Source: Stenotrophomonas maltophilia
GTDB lineage: Bacteria > Pseudomonadota > Gammaproteobacteria > Xanthomonadales > Xanthomonadaceae
DNA length: 38,979 nucleotides
Assembly (NCBI RefSeq): GCF_003970865.1
Contig: NZ_RXLZ01000047.1
Location: 1-38,979 of the forward strand
Direction of reading: 5' to 3'
The notes under the pieces are model-generated. The model saw only the letters and a program-made list of their open reading frames with translations. It was not told where the DNA came from and ran no database searches. Shown one piece after another: positions 24,351 through 32,786 of this stretch. Both the position numbers and the translations under genes were made by a program. Numbering within the stretch: position 1 is the first letter of the stretch; every line of letters starts with the position of its first letter.

Positions 24351-25014
24351 TGTACGGGAGCCCGTGGCCCCTGCCCCTCTGCATTCAATCCCTGGTCTGG
24401 CCGCTTCTCGCTGTCCAGGCCTTGAACAGACGCAGCAGTTTCCGGACGCATCTCTCAACCACCAGATATTCAATCTGCTCTGCAACAGGAAGCGACGCAG
24501 GACAACGGCAGCGCTGCGGGCTGCCCGCTGGATCAAGCCCGCAGGTACAGGCGATGGGAATGCGCAATGGATTCTTTCGATTCACCGATGAATCATAGTT
24601 CCATCAGTTCGCGCCTGAACCGGGATGCTGTGTTCGATCGGGAACGTCCAGAGCATCCCCATTTCATGCCGCTGCAGCACTACGGCATCGCATTTCAATC
24701 GGGCCCCGCGGGCAGGAGCAACCGCGCCAGGCCCCGGCCATGGACTCCGCATGCGGCAGCGATGATTGCTCATCCAGCATTCCACGGTTGCAACGCCTGC
24801 CCCCATCATCAGATGACGGCTCACGCCGTCCAGTCGGTCGCGTCCCTGCAGCGATCCGTCGGCGATCTACGAGGCGGGAGCGACCGGCAATGAATATAAT
24901 ATTAATCAATAGAATCATAAATGATACACGCCTGCTGAATTTGCGCTAATTGGAGTGAGGGACCCGATCAGCATCCGCCGGACCTGCCCGCCGGGCACAG
25001 CAAGGAGAACCGCA
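24351..25014. promoter_or_regulatory. Gene-free stretch with two AT-rich islands before usp
   Basis: No supported gene. The island at 24571-24612 has the perfect 6-4-6 palindrome GATTCA-CCGA-TGAATC (24579-24594) and CATCAGTTCGC (24602-24612). The island at 24891-24950 has ATCAT-AA-ATGAT (24914-24925) and, at 24898-24921, the inverted near-copy of 21034-21057; it is the likely promoter region of the stress-protein gene. AAGGAG lies just before the usp start. Confidence 0.5.
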
Positions 25015-25845
25015 ATGCTCCATCCTCTTCGTGATATCGCAGCCCTCTTCGATGCCAGTGAAACCGGTGAGCGCCTGCTGCAGATCGCCGCACAGCTGGC
25101 CCAGGCCCAACAGGCGCACCTGATCGCGGTATCCACGGCCCTGCATCCCAGCGACATCGCCAGCAGCTATGCCCGCGGTGCCGGCATCACGGCTGCCCTG
25201 GAACACGAGGCACGCGCAGACGCTGCGAGCACAGCGCGGCTCCAGCAGTACCTGCGCACGATCTCGGATCACCTGGCCATCAGTTCTGAGCTTCGCATCG
25301 TGTCGGACTATCTCGGCGGCGCGGACCTGGCGATGCAGTCGCTGTATTGCGACCTGCTTGTGGCCGGCTACCCCGATCCCCCTGGCGCCCCCACCGGCTG
25401 GCAACCGCTCACAACGTTGCGACAGACCGGAGTGCCAATGCTGCTGGTTCCGTCGCATTGGAAGGGAACCCACGTCGGTCAGCGCATCGTGGTCGCCTGG
25501 AACGCGAGCAAGCAGGCGCGCCGCGCCATTACCGATGCACTGCCCCTGTTGGCGCACGCGCAGCAGGTTCATCTGCTGATGGTGGACGCTGCCACTTTCG
25601 ACACCACGCCGGGTGCGGAAATGGCCCGCCATCTCTCCCGCCATGGCGTGCAGGTGGAAGTGCAGTCGATCTCCTCTGCGCAGGGCAGAATCGCCGAAGC
25701 AATCCGCCAGCATGTACTGGACTCTGGCGCAGACCTGCTGGTGCTGGGGCCATACAGCCGCAGCGCCGTGATTGAACGACTGCTTGGCGGCGTCACCCGC
25801 GACCTCCTGGCTGCGATACCTGCTCCACTGTTCGTCTCTCACTAG
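25015..25845 (+). CDS. Universal stress protein, two tandem Usp domains
   Basis: Cytoplasmic stress protein of 276 residues with two UspA-like domains, about 1-145 and 155-276. Domain 2 begins IVVAWNASKQARRAITDALP and ends with the nucleotide-binding region LVLGPYSRSAVIERLLGG followed by VTRDLL, typical of ATP-binding Usp proteins. Domain 1 lacks that motif and is probably structural. ATG at 25015 with AAGGAG 7 bases before. It is alone in its transcription unit and controlled by the AT-rich island upstream, which it shares in type with the TonB and fimbrial promoters. Confidence 0.9.
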   Translation: MLHPLRDIAALFDASETGERLLQIAAQLAQAQQAHLIAVSTALHPSDIASSYARGAGITAALEHEARADAASTARLQQYLRTISDHLAISSELRIVSDYLGGADLAMQSLYCDLLVAGYPDPPGAPTGWQPLTTLRQTGVPMLLVPSHWKGTHVGQRIVVAWNASKQARRAITDALPLLAHAQQVHLLMVDAATFDTTPGAEMARHLSRHGVQVEVQSISSAQGRIAEAIRQHVLDSGADLLVLGPYSRSAVIERLLGGVTRDLLAAIPAPLFVSH

Positions 25846-25877
25846 GCCTCAGGTTGACTACAGCGAATCTGCGGGCC

Positions 25878-25903
25878 TTTCCCGGCAGAAGTCTCCCGGG
25901 AAA
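25878..25903 (+). terminator. Stem-loop after usp
   Basis: TTTCCCGG pairs with CCGGGAAA across a 10-nt loop, 33 bases after the stop codon. No T-tract follows, so it is a possible terminator only. Confidence 0.45.
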
Positions 25904-26260
25904 AGAACACCACGCCATTGAAGAATTTGCCCAAGGGCCGATGCTCGAATCGACCCCTGGGCAACAGGCCGTCGTCACGACGGTCGGCGCCCCGCCGGGC
26001 GCGGGACTGGAGGGGGAGTCCAGCCCCAAAGCGCGCTGTCTTGAGAGAGAGACAGCACGTTGTTGAAACAGCGTTTCTGCCCCCGCACTGTCGATCTGCT
26101 TCTTCTGCATCAGAACCCTGTAGTTCATGCCCATGTGCATGAACCGGACGAGCGTCCTGCAACGGTCATTGCGCACGTTCGCACCGTAGTGCGCGCTGGG
26201 TCGCATGCCACAGAACGAAACTAGCCGAGCTTTGATGGTGCGCCAACAAATGAAACACAT
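25904..26260. other. Stretch without a supported gene
   Basis: Only weak frames occur here. The longest, on the minus strand from 26278 to 25793, lacks a ribosome site and any recognisable domain, and overlaps the end of the stress-protein gene. A promoter-like block to its right (26309-26329) points into this region, so an untranslated RNA or an unrecognised small gene remains possible. Confidence 0.4.
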
Positions 26261-26329
26261 TGAATTCATTTGATTCATATAGAATTCATTCAGTACGCAG
26301 CAATCCCTTAACTTTCAAGGCGTTGCATT
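26261..26329 (-). promoter_or_regulatory. AT-rich regulatory island with fimbrial-promoter-like block
   Basis: It contains TGATTCATAT at 26271-26280, the complement of the element before the fimbrial and atypical-regulator genes, and two GAATTCATT copies. The 21 bases at 26309-26329 match 19730-19750 before the fimbrial operon at 19 positions. Nothing recognisable starts immediately downstream on either strand. Confidence 0.45.
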
Positions 26330-26762
26330 CCGCCGCATAGGTGTTCCTGGCAGCATCCATCGAACCGCTCTGCCGCGGTGCAGCAGCCGACCCCGGCGCA
26401 GCCCCCTGATGGAGACACGCCACTTCGCTCTCACCCTTCGACGACCGGGCTCATCTGGCATGCGGCTGGTGACGCTGCACAGGGCCGACGATCGTCTGCG
26501 GGGAAAATCCCTGGACACGCTCCCTGATGCGGGTGGTCATCGAATGCGCATGCCTGCGCTCCGTGCCAGACCCAACGCGGACAGCAATGAGCGCATTCCA
26601 CTTCAAAGCAGGAAGGTCAGGCGATGGCCGCTCTTGCGGCACCCGTATGCGAAGCGAGGCGATCGCATTCAATGGATTCAACATGCGCAGCACGATGCCG
26701 GGCAAAAAAAGATCTGCCTTGCAGGCACAGGGTTACTGCAGGAAGGCAATTGCACACACAAC
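26330..26762. other. Stretch without a supported gene
   Basis: Between the AT-rich island and the tRNA terminator I see no frame with both a ribosome site and a recognisable product on either strand. Confidence 0.4.
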
Positions 26763-26786
26763 AAAAAAGCCCCTGTTTCCAGGGGC
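26763..26786 (-). terminator. Intrinsic terminator of tRNA-Ser
   Basis: Minus-strand stem GCCCCTG / CAGGGGC with a 4-nt loop, followed directly by six T. It lies 13 bases after the CCA end of the tRNA. Confidence 0.9.
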
Positions 26787-26799
26787 CTTTCTGAGTATC

Positions 26800-26892
26800 T
26801 GGCGGAGTGAGAGGGATTCGAACCCTCGATAGAGCTTTTGACCCTATACTCCCTTAGCAGGGGAGCCCCTTCGGCCACTCGGGCATCACTCC
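26800..26892 (-). tRNA. tRNA-Ser (anticodon GCT)
   Basis: A class II tRNA of 93 bases including an encoded CCA end. Acceptor stem GGAGTGA pairs with TCACTCC. The anticodon loop CTGCTAA gives GCT, reading AGC and AGU serine codons. A long variable arm and the T loop GGTTCGAATCC are present. It lies between the accessory half and csrA, with its 3' end facing the accessory genes. Confidence 0.96.
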
Positions 26893-26970
26893 GGGGTTTT
26901 CTCCGCGTCTGGTGCGTTGCACCTCAGCGGGGCGTGAATCATAACGTTAATCGAGTGCGAAGGTAAAGCG

Positions 26971-27174
26971 TTATTCGGCAGAATTTTCGCTACCGGTGCC
27001 ACCGGCTTCGTCACCGCGCTGGATGCGCTGATAGATCTCTTCGCGATGCACAGCGACGTCCTTCGGCGCGGTGATGCCGATACGCACCTGGTTACCCTTG
27101 ACGCCAAGCACGGTGACGCTCACCGAGTCACCGATCATCAGGGTTTCGCCGACGCGGCGAGTCAGGATCAACAT
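26971..27174 (-). CDS. csrA: Carbon storage regulator CsrA/RsmA
   Basis: Post-transcriptional RNA-binding regulator of 67 residues that binds GGA motifs in mRNA leaders and controls biofilm, motility and metabolism. The complete CsrA core [18 protein letters not shown] and [18 protein letters not shown] is present, with the RNA-contact residues near Leu4, Arg6 and Arg44. The acidic, Gly-rich tail is slightly longer than in E. coli. ATG at 27174 with GGAG upstream; a longer open frame to 27396 is not part of the gene. It follows alaS, as in many gammaproteobacteria. Confidence 0.96.
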
Positions 27175-27212
27175 TTTTGTAAGTCTCCATGGAACCGTGT
27201 GGAAGGGTATCC

Positions 27213-27236
27213 CCCACCGGCTTGACGCTCCGTCAA
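27213..27236 (-). promoter_or_regulatory. Putative csrA promoter with inverted repeat
   Basis: The perfect inverted repeat TTGACG-CTC-CGTCAA lies at 27222-27236. Read on the minus strand its left arm, TTGACG, is a good -35 hexamer 57 bases upstream of the csrA start; the -10 is poorly defined (near GGATAC). It allows csrA expression independent of alaS. Confidence 0.4.
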
Positions 27237-27322
27237 GAAGCGCTACCACGACAAAGGGAAAAGATTTCGCAATGGTACCGTCAGCCGTCCCGCTCCTACA
27301 AGGAGGGGGACGGTCGGTTTCA

Positions 27323-29971
27323 TCACAGGCGGGGGCTGACCCATTCGACGACTGCAGCCAGCGCAGTGGCAAGGGCGGGCCCGTCCTCGCCACCACCCTG
27401 GGCGAGGTCCGGGCGTCCGCCGCCCTTGCCCCCGATCTGACCGGCGATATGGGACAACAGTTCCCCGGCCTTGACCTTGCCCATTGCGCTGCCGTTCACA
27501 CCCGCGACCAGGGCGGCCTTGCCGTCCTGGACACCGGCCAGCACGATCACCGCGTCGCCCAGCTGCTGCTTCAGGCGGTCCATGGCGTCACGCAGGGCCT
27601 TGGCATCGAAGCCCTCCAGGCGGGCAGCCAGCACCTTCACGCCAGCAACCTCGACAGCCTGGCCGGACAGATCGGCCGTGGCACCGGCGGCAACCTTGGC
27701 CTTCACGGCTTCCAGTTCGCGCTCCAGCTGCTTCTGGCGCTGGCCGAGGGCACGGATCTTCTCGACCACGTCGGCAGCGCTGCCGCCGAGCAGTTCAGCG
27801 GCCTCGGCCAGGCGGGCCTCTTCGGCGTCCACGTAGTCCAGGGCGCCCTGGCCGGTGACCGCTTCGATACGGCGCACGCCGGCGGAGACACCGCCCTCGG
27901 AGGTGATCTTGAACAGGCCGATGTCGCCGGTACGGTTGACGTGGGTACCGCCGCACAGCTCGGTGGAGTAGTCACCCATCTTCAGCACGCGCACGTGCTC
28001 GCCGTACTTCTCGCCGAACAGGGCCATCGCGCCGAAGTCCAGCGCTTCCTGCATGCCCATGTTGTGCACTTCGGCGGCGTTGTTGGCGCGCACCTGCTGA
28101 TTGACCTTGCGTTCGATCACGGCCAGCTCTTCCGCGCTGATCGGCTGGAAGTGCGAAAAGTCGAAACGCAGGCGGTCCGGAGCGACCAGCGAGCCCTTCT
28201 GCTGCACATGGGTGCCCAGCACTTCGCGCAGGGCGGCATGCAGCAGGTGGGTGGCGGAGTGGTTGAGGATGGTGGCGCCACGGCGCTCGCCATCGACCTG
28301 GCCGGACAGCACGTCGCCAACCTTCAGGCCGCCTTCGGACAGGGTGCCGACGTGGCCATGGAACTGGCCGGCGAACTTCTGCGTGTCGTCCACCACCAGG
28401 CGCACGCCGTTGCCGGTGAGCACGCCGGTGTCGCCGACCTGGCCGCCGGACTCGGCGTAGAACGGGGTCTGGTTGGTGATGACGATGACTGCGTCACCGG
28501 CATCGGCCGACTGCACCGGACGACCGTCCTTGAGCAGGGCCAGCACGGTCAGGCCGTCAGCCTGCAGGCGGTCGTAGCCTAGGAACCGGGTCGGGCTCAG
28601 CGTCGCCACCAGCTCGGCCGGCAGGGTCACGCCACCACCGAACTTGCCGGCCGCACGTGCGGTTTCGCGCTGCTGCTCCATCGCAGCATCGAAGCCGGCA
28701 ATGTCGACCGTCAGGTCGCGCTCGCGGGCGATGTCCTGGGTCAGGTCCAGCGGGAAGCCATAGGTGTCGTACAGGCGGAAGGCGTCAACACCCGGAATCA
28801 CACCGTTGCTGGCCTTGCCGGCCACGTCCTCGAAGATCTTCATGCCGGCATCGAGGGTTTCGGCGAAACGCTCTTCCTCGGCCTGCAGCGCACGGGTGAC
28901 GGTGTCCACTGCCGCCGGCAGTTCCGGATAGGCCTCGCCCATCTGCTCGACCAGGGTCGGCACCAGCTTGCTGAAGAACGGCTGGCGCACGCCCAGCATC
29001 CAGCCGTGGCGCAGGGCGCGGCGGATGATACGGCGCAGCACGTAACCGCGGCCTTCGTTGGACGGCAGCACGCCGTCGACGATCAGGAACGAGCAGGCAC
29101 GGATGTGATCGGCGATCACGCGCAGCGACTTGTTTTCCAGGTCAGCGGTGCCGGTCAGCTCCGACGCCTTGCGGATCAGCGCCTGGAACAGGTCGATCTC
29201 GTAGTTGGTGTGCACGTGCTGCAGGATCGCCGCCAGGCGCTCCAGGCCCATGCCGGTATCCACGCACGGTGCCGGCAGCGGCACCAGGGTGCCGTCGGGC
29301 TGGCGGTCGAACTGCATGAACACCAGGTTCCAGATTTCGATGAAGCGGTCGCCGTCTTCATCCGGGGAGCCCGGGGGGCCGCCGGCGATATGGTCACCGT
29401 GGTCGTAGAAGATTTCCGTGCACGGACCACACGGCCCGGTGTCGGCCATCTGCCAGAAGTTGTCCGAGGCGAACGGTGCGCCCTTGTTGTCGCCGATGCG
29501 CACGATGCGCGCTTCCGGAATGCCGACCATGTCGCGCCACAGTTCGTAGGCTTCGTCGTCGGTCTGGTAGACGGTGACCAGCAGGCGCTCGGGCGGCAGC
29601 TTCCAGACCTGGGTCAGCAGTTCCCAGGCCCAGGCGATCGCGTCCTTCTTGAAGTAGTCGCCGAACGACCAGTTGCCCAACATTTCGAAGAAGGTGTGGT
29701 GGCGCGCGGTGTAGCCGACCTGGTCGAGGTCGTTGTGCTTGCCGCCCGCGCGCAGGCAGCGTTGCACGTCGGCCGCGCGCACGTAGCTGCGCTTTTCCGC
29801 GCCAAGGAACACGTCCTTGAACTGCACCATGCCGGAGTTGGTGAACAGCAGGGTCGGATCATTGCCCGGCACCAGCGGCGCCGACGGCACGATGGTGTGG
29901 CCTTTGCCCTTGAAGAATTCAAGGAAGTCGCTGCGGATCTGGGAAGTCGTGAATTTGGCGGATGCGTTCAT
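27323..29971 (-). CDS. alaS: Alanyl-tRNA synthetase
   Basis: Charges tRNA-Ala with alanine and edits mischarged Ser and Gly. At 882 residues it is full length. Class II aminoacylation domain starts [19 protein letters not shown], with motif 2 near [16 protein letters not shown]. The editing domain has [11 protein letters not shown] and the zinc-binding [15 protein letters not shown]-terminal coiled coil (about 720-760) leads to the C-Ala domain rich in Gly. ATG at 29971 chosen because it starts the conserved N-terminus; an upstream in-frame start is not conserved. It follows recX. Confidence 0.97.
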
Positions 29972-30080
29972 TGGGGGCTGGCAGTCTGCGGGCCGGCGGG
30001 CCCGGACCACCGGCCGCGTTGGCCAGGGTCGCGAGGGACCGCCGAAAACCTAAAGGGTATCAGGCCCGGCGCCGCCAGTC

Positions 30081-30572
30081 TCAGTCATCCGGGTCGTAGC
30101 GGGTCGCACGGCGGATGCTGTCGCCGTCGAAGCCGCGTCGGGCCAGCAGATCGGCGGCCTTGCGCCGCTGTGTCAGGTCCTGCGGACCGGCCTCGCCAAA
30201 GCGCCTGCGGACCAGATCACGGGCGTTTTCCTGCCAGTCGCCTTCGTAGCTGTCCATCGCCGCGGCAACCGCGGCGCTGTCCAGTCCGTGGGTCCCCAGC
30301 TCGGCGCGGACATGGATCGGCCCATAGCCGGTGTTGGCGCGCATCCGCACCAGGTTCTCGGCAAAACGGGTGTCGTCCTGCCAGCCGGCCTCGGTCAACT
30401 TGGCGACAGCCGCCTGCGCAGCCTCGTCTTCGATGCCACGTGCGGTCAGCTTGCGGGTGAGTTCCTTGCGCGAGTGCTCGCGGCGGACCAGCAGGCCCAG
30501 CGCTCGTTGCACGGGCGTCTGCTCGCGCGGCCGGCGTTTGCGACCGCTGGGAATGTCGTCGGCGTCGGACAT
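30081..30572 (-). CDS. recX: RecA regulator RecX
   Basis: Modulator of RecA filaments, 163 residues of helical repeats. Visible family features are [20 protein letters not shown] near 35-54, [18 protein letters not shown] near 75-92, the [15 protein letters not shown] block and the C-terminal [17 protein letters not shown]. The ATG at 30572 has GGAG 5 bases upstream; the frame is open further upstream into the recA-recX gap without support. It is cotranscribed with recA, with a stem-loop in the gap that may lower its expression relative to recA. Confidence 0.95.
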   Translation of the reverse strand: MSDADDIPSGRKRRPREQTPVQRALGLLVRREHSRKELTRKLTARGIEDEAAQAAVAKLTEAGWQDDTRFAENLVRMRANTGYGPIHVRAELGTHGLDSAAVAAAMDSYEGDWQENARDLVRRRFGEAGPQDLTQRRKAADLLARRGFDGDSIRRATRYDPDD

Positions 30573-30587
30573 CGGTGCTCCAAGGGT

Positions 30588-30605
30588 GGCGCCATCCGTG
30601 GCGCC
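30588..30605 (-). terminator. Stem-loop in the recA-recX gap
   Basis: A perfect 7-bp stem GGCGCCA / TGGCGCC with a 4-nt loop lies between the recA stop and the recX start. There is no T-tract. In many bacteria a weak stem-loop here reduces recX read-through. Confidence 0.45.
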
Positions 30606-30682
30606 CAGCCCATCCCTGGGCGATTCGAACCTGCGGGACAGGGCGACGTCACTGACGGCGCCGCCCTGCCCCACAGCAAGCC

Positions 30683-31720
30683 TTACTCGTCGTCGCCTTC
30701 GTCGTCGCCTTCCTCACGGGTGGCTTCGGTCGGCTGGAACTTCTCGCGCAGTTCGGCTTCGAGCTTCGCAGCAACCGTCGGGTTGTCGCGCAGGTAACCG
30801 CGGGCGTTGTCCTTGCCCTGACCGATGCGTTCTTCGCCGTAGCTGTACCAGGCGCCGGCCTTCTCGACCAGCTTGGCATCCACACCCATGTCGATCAGCT
30901 CGCCCTCGCGGCTGATGCCTTCGCCGTACAGGATCTCGGTGATGACCTGCTTGAACGGAGGCGCCAGCTTGTTCTTGACGACCTTGATCTTGGTCTGGTT
31001 GCCGATGATCTCGTCGCCCTTCTTGATCGCGCCGATACGACGGATGTCCAGGCGGACCGAGGCGTAGAACTTCAGCGCATTGCCGCCGGTCGTGGTTTCC
31101 GGGCTCTGGCCCGGCATCATCACACCGATCTTCATGCGCAGCTGGTTGATGAAGACCACCAGGGTGTTGGAGCGCTTGATGTTGCCGGTCAGCTTGCGCA
31201 GCGCCTGGCTCATCAGGCGGGCCTGTAGGCCCGGCAGCTGGTCGCCCATCTCGCCTTCGATTTCGGCCTTCGGGGTCAGCGCGGCGACCGAGTCGATCAC
31301 CAGGATGTCGACCGAACCCGAACGGACCAGCATGTCGGCGATTTCCAGCGCCTGCTCGCCGGTATCCGGCTGCGACAGCAGCAGGTCGTCCACGTTCACG
31401 CCCAGCTTGGCGGCGTAGATCGGGTCCAGCGCGTGTTCGGCGTCGATGAAGGCTGCGGTGCCGCCCAGCTTCTGGCATTCGGCGATGGCCTGCAGGGTCA
31501 GCGTGGTCTTGCCCGAGGATTCCGGCCCGTAGATTTCAACGACACGGCCCTTCGGCAGACCACCAATGCCCAGCGCGATGTCGAGCATCAGCGAACCGGT
31601 CGGGATGGCTTCGACGGGCTCGACCACGCGGTCGCCCATGCGCATCACCGAGCCCTTGCCGAACTGCTTTTCGATCTGGCCCAGAGCTGCAGCGAGGGCG
31701 CGCTTCTTGTTCTCGTCCAT
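30683..31720 (-). CDS. recA: Recombinase RecA
   Basis: DNA strand-exchange ATPase and coprotease that triggers LexA self-cleavage. 345 residues from the chosen start [20 protein letters not shown]. Walker A is GPESSGKTT and Walker B is [14 protein letters not shown]-binding loop L2 contains [15 protein letters not shown] and is followed by [14 protein letters not shown]. The acidic tail ends [10 protein letters not shown]. The ATG at 31720 has AAGGA upstream and matches the family length; the frame continues to an ATG at 31783, adding 21 non-conserved residues. It lies 204 bases after lexA. I do not see a perfect SOS palindrome in that gap. Confidence 0.97.
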   Translation of the reverse strand: MDENKKRALAAALGQIEKQFGKGSVMRMGDRVVEPVEAIPTGSLMLDIALGIGGLPKGRVVEIYGPESSGKTTLTLQAIAECQKLGGTAAFIDAEHALDPIYAAKLGVNVDDLLLSQPDTGEQALEIADMLVRSGSVDILVIDSVAALTPKAEIEGEMGDQLPGLQARLMSQALRKLTGNIKRSNTLVVFINQLRMKIGVMMPGQSPETTTGGNALKFYASVRLDIRRIGAIKKGDEIIGNQTKIKVVKNKLAPPFKQVITEILYGEGISREGELIDMGVDAKLVEKAGAWYSYGEERIGQGKDNARGYLRDNPTVAAKLEAELREKFQPTEATREEGDDEGDDE

Positions 31721-31924
31721 CGGATTGGTCCTTGCAGAGGTCGTGTCGTTGGAGGTGCTGTCTTTGGGGGTCTTCTTTGCCATGGGTTCACTTTAAGTCG
31801 GACGTATCGCACAGGCTGAGATTCTGCCCGGCGCTCTGAAAAGAATTATCGGACATCCGTACCAACCTCAGTGGAACCAGAGAATCGCCACAAAAGACCG
31901 CGGGGTAATGCGCTATGGAACGGG

Positions 31925-32560
31925 TCAACGGTTCGGCCGCAACAGGCCGCAATAGAGGCCTTCGATCGCGAAGTCCTGATCCGGCAGCACCTCGATCGGC
32001 TTGTAATCGGGATTGCGCGGCAGCAGGCGGATACGATCCTTGGCGATCTTCAGCAGCTTGACGGTGATCTCGTCATCGATGCGGGCCACCACGATCTGCC
32101 CGGAATGGGCGTCGCGGGTGCGGTGCACGCCGATCAGGTCACCGTCGAAGATGCCCTCGTCGATCATCGAATCGCCCTGCACCTTCAACAGGTAGTCCGG
32201 CGCCGGCGAGAAGAACACCCGGTCCAGCACCACGAAATCGTCCGAGCCGATGTCGGCGCCGATCGGCAGGCCGGCCGCAACCCGGCCGAGCACCGGCAGG
32301 CGCAGCACGCTGTCGGGCAGGCCCGGCTCGGCCAGCTTTTCCACTGACGGCGCCTGCACCAGGCGGATGCCACGGGCCTGGCCCGGGATGCGACGGATCG
32401 CGCCGGCCTGCTCCAGGGCTTCCAGGTGGTACTGGGCCGCGCGCACGCCCTTGAAGCCGAACGCACGTGCGATTTCAGTCTGCGACGGCGGTGCGCCTTC
32501 GCTCTCGATACGCTCGGCGATCAACTGCAGGATCGCCTGCTGGGTGTCGGTCAGGTCCAT
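31925..32560 (-). CDS. lexA: SOS repressor LexA
   Basis: Repressor of the SOS response, 211 residues. The N-terminal winged helix has PPSQTEIARAFGF (24-36). The cleavage site is Ala96-Gly97 (VAAGLPIG). The peptidase dyad is Ser131 (QGDSMID) and Lys168 (TVKLLK). The ATG at 32560 begins the conserved MDLTDTQQAIL; the frame is open upstream through the operator and is not coding there. The operator palindrome lies only two bases before the start codon, so the gene is autorepressed. Downstream are recA and recX. Confidence 0.97.
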   Translation of the reverse strand: MDLTDTQQAILQLIAERIESEGAPPSQTEIARAFGFKGVRAAQYHLEALEQAGAIRRIPGQARGIRLVQAPSVEKLAEPGLPDSVLRLPVLGRVAAGLPIGADIGSDDFVVLDRVFFSPAPDYLLKVQGDSMIDEGIFDGDLIGVHRTRDAHSGQIVVARIDDEITVKLLKIAKDRIRLLPRNPDYKPIEVLPDQDFAIEGLYCGLLRPNR

Positions 32561-32562
32561 GG

Positions 32563-32581
32563 TTAGTAGTATTACTACTAA
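32563..32581 (-). promoter_or_regulatory. LexA operator (SOS box) of lexA
   Basis: The perfect 19-bp palindrome TTAGTAGTATTACTACTAA matches the Xanthomonadaceae LexA box. It ends two bases before the lexA start codon and leaves no room for a ribosome binding site. Confidence 0.93.
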
Positions 32582-32622
32582 CATGCGGGACTGCAAGTGC
32601 CGGGGGCGACACGGCAACATCT

Positions 32623-32645
32623 GTAGTGCCGAGCCATGCTCGGCA
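32623..32645 (+). repeat. SMAG-type GTAG palindrome
   Basis: GTAG followed by the stem CCGAGC-cat-GCTCGG and a closing CA. This is the form of Stenotrophomonas GTAG repetitive extragenic palindromes. It is paired with an inverted copy at 32693-32714. Confidence 0.75.
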
Positions 32646-32692
32646 GTCGGGCGAATGGCCGGGCGGCAAAGGCGAATGCAAGGGCGAAAGCA

Positions 32693-32714
32693 GCCGACCA
32701 GCGGTCGGCTCTAC
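32693..32714 (-). repeat. SMAG-type GTAG palindrome, inverted
   Basis: On the minus strand it reads GTAGAGCCGACCGCTGGTCG then GC: the tetranucleotide GTAG followed by a GCCGACC stem. Together with the copy at 32623-32645 it forms an inverted pair separated by about 47 bases. Confidence 0.75.
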
Positions 32715-32715
32715 A

Positions 32716-32755
32716 GGAATCGCGCAGCGATTCCGCGGTTCCCGTTGGGAACCGC
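32716..32755. repeat. Two tandem perfect hairpins
   Basis: GGAATCGC-GCA-GCGATTCC (32716-32734) is followed immediately by GCGGTTCCC-GTT-GGGAACCGC (32735-32755). Both have perfect stems (8 and 9 bp) and 3-nt loops. They sit between the GTAG palindrome and the kinase terminator. Confidence 0.7.
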
Positions 32756-32756
32756 T

Positions 32757-32786
32757 GCGGTAAACACACTCAGGTGTGTTTACCGC
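32757..32786 (-). terminator. Hairpin at the 3' end of the UbiB-like gene
   Basis: A perfect 13-bp stem (GCGGTAAACACAC / GTGTGTTTACCGC) with a 4-nt loop. The stop codon of the kinase gene lies inside it. No T-run follows; it probably ends or protects that transcript. Confidence 0.65.

Noticed and set aside
24608..24640. Possible PIP box (two TTCG words) in the TonB-usp gap
   Set aside because: The spacing between the two words is not the 15 bases required.
25793..26278. Minus-strand frame of 161 codons starting just after a promoter-like block
   Set aside because: No ribosome site, no recognisable domain, and it overlaps the end of the stress-protein gene. Kept only as a reason to test for a transcript.
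26330..26760. Integrase or attachment site next to tRNA-Ser
   Set aside because: No integrase-like frame and no repeated tRNA 3' end were found in the window.
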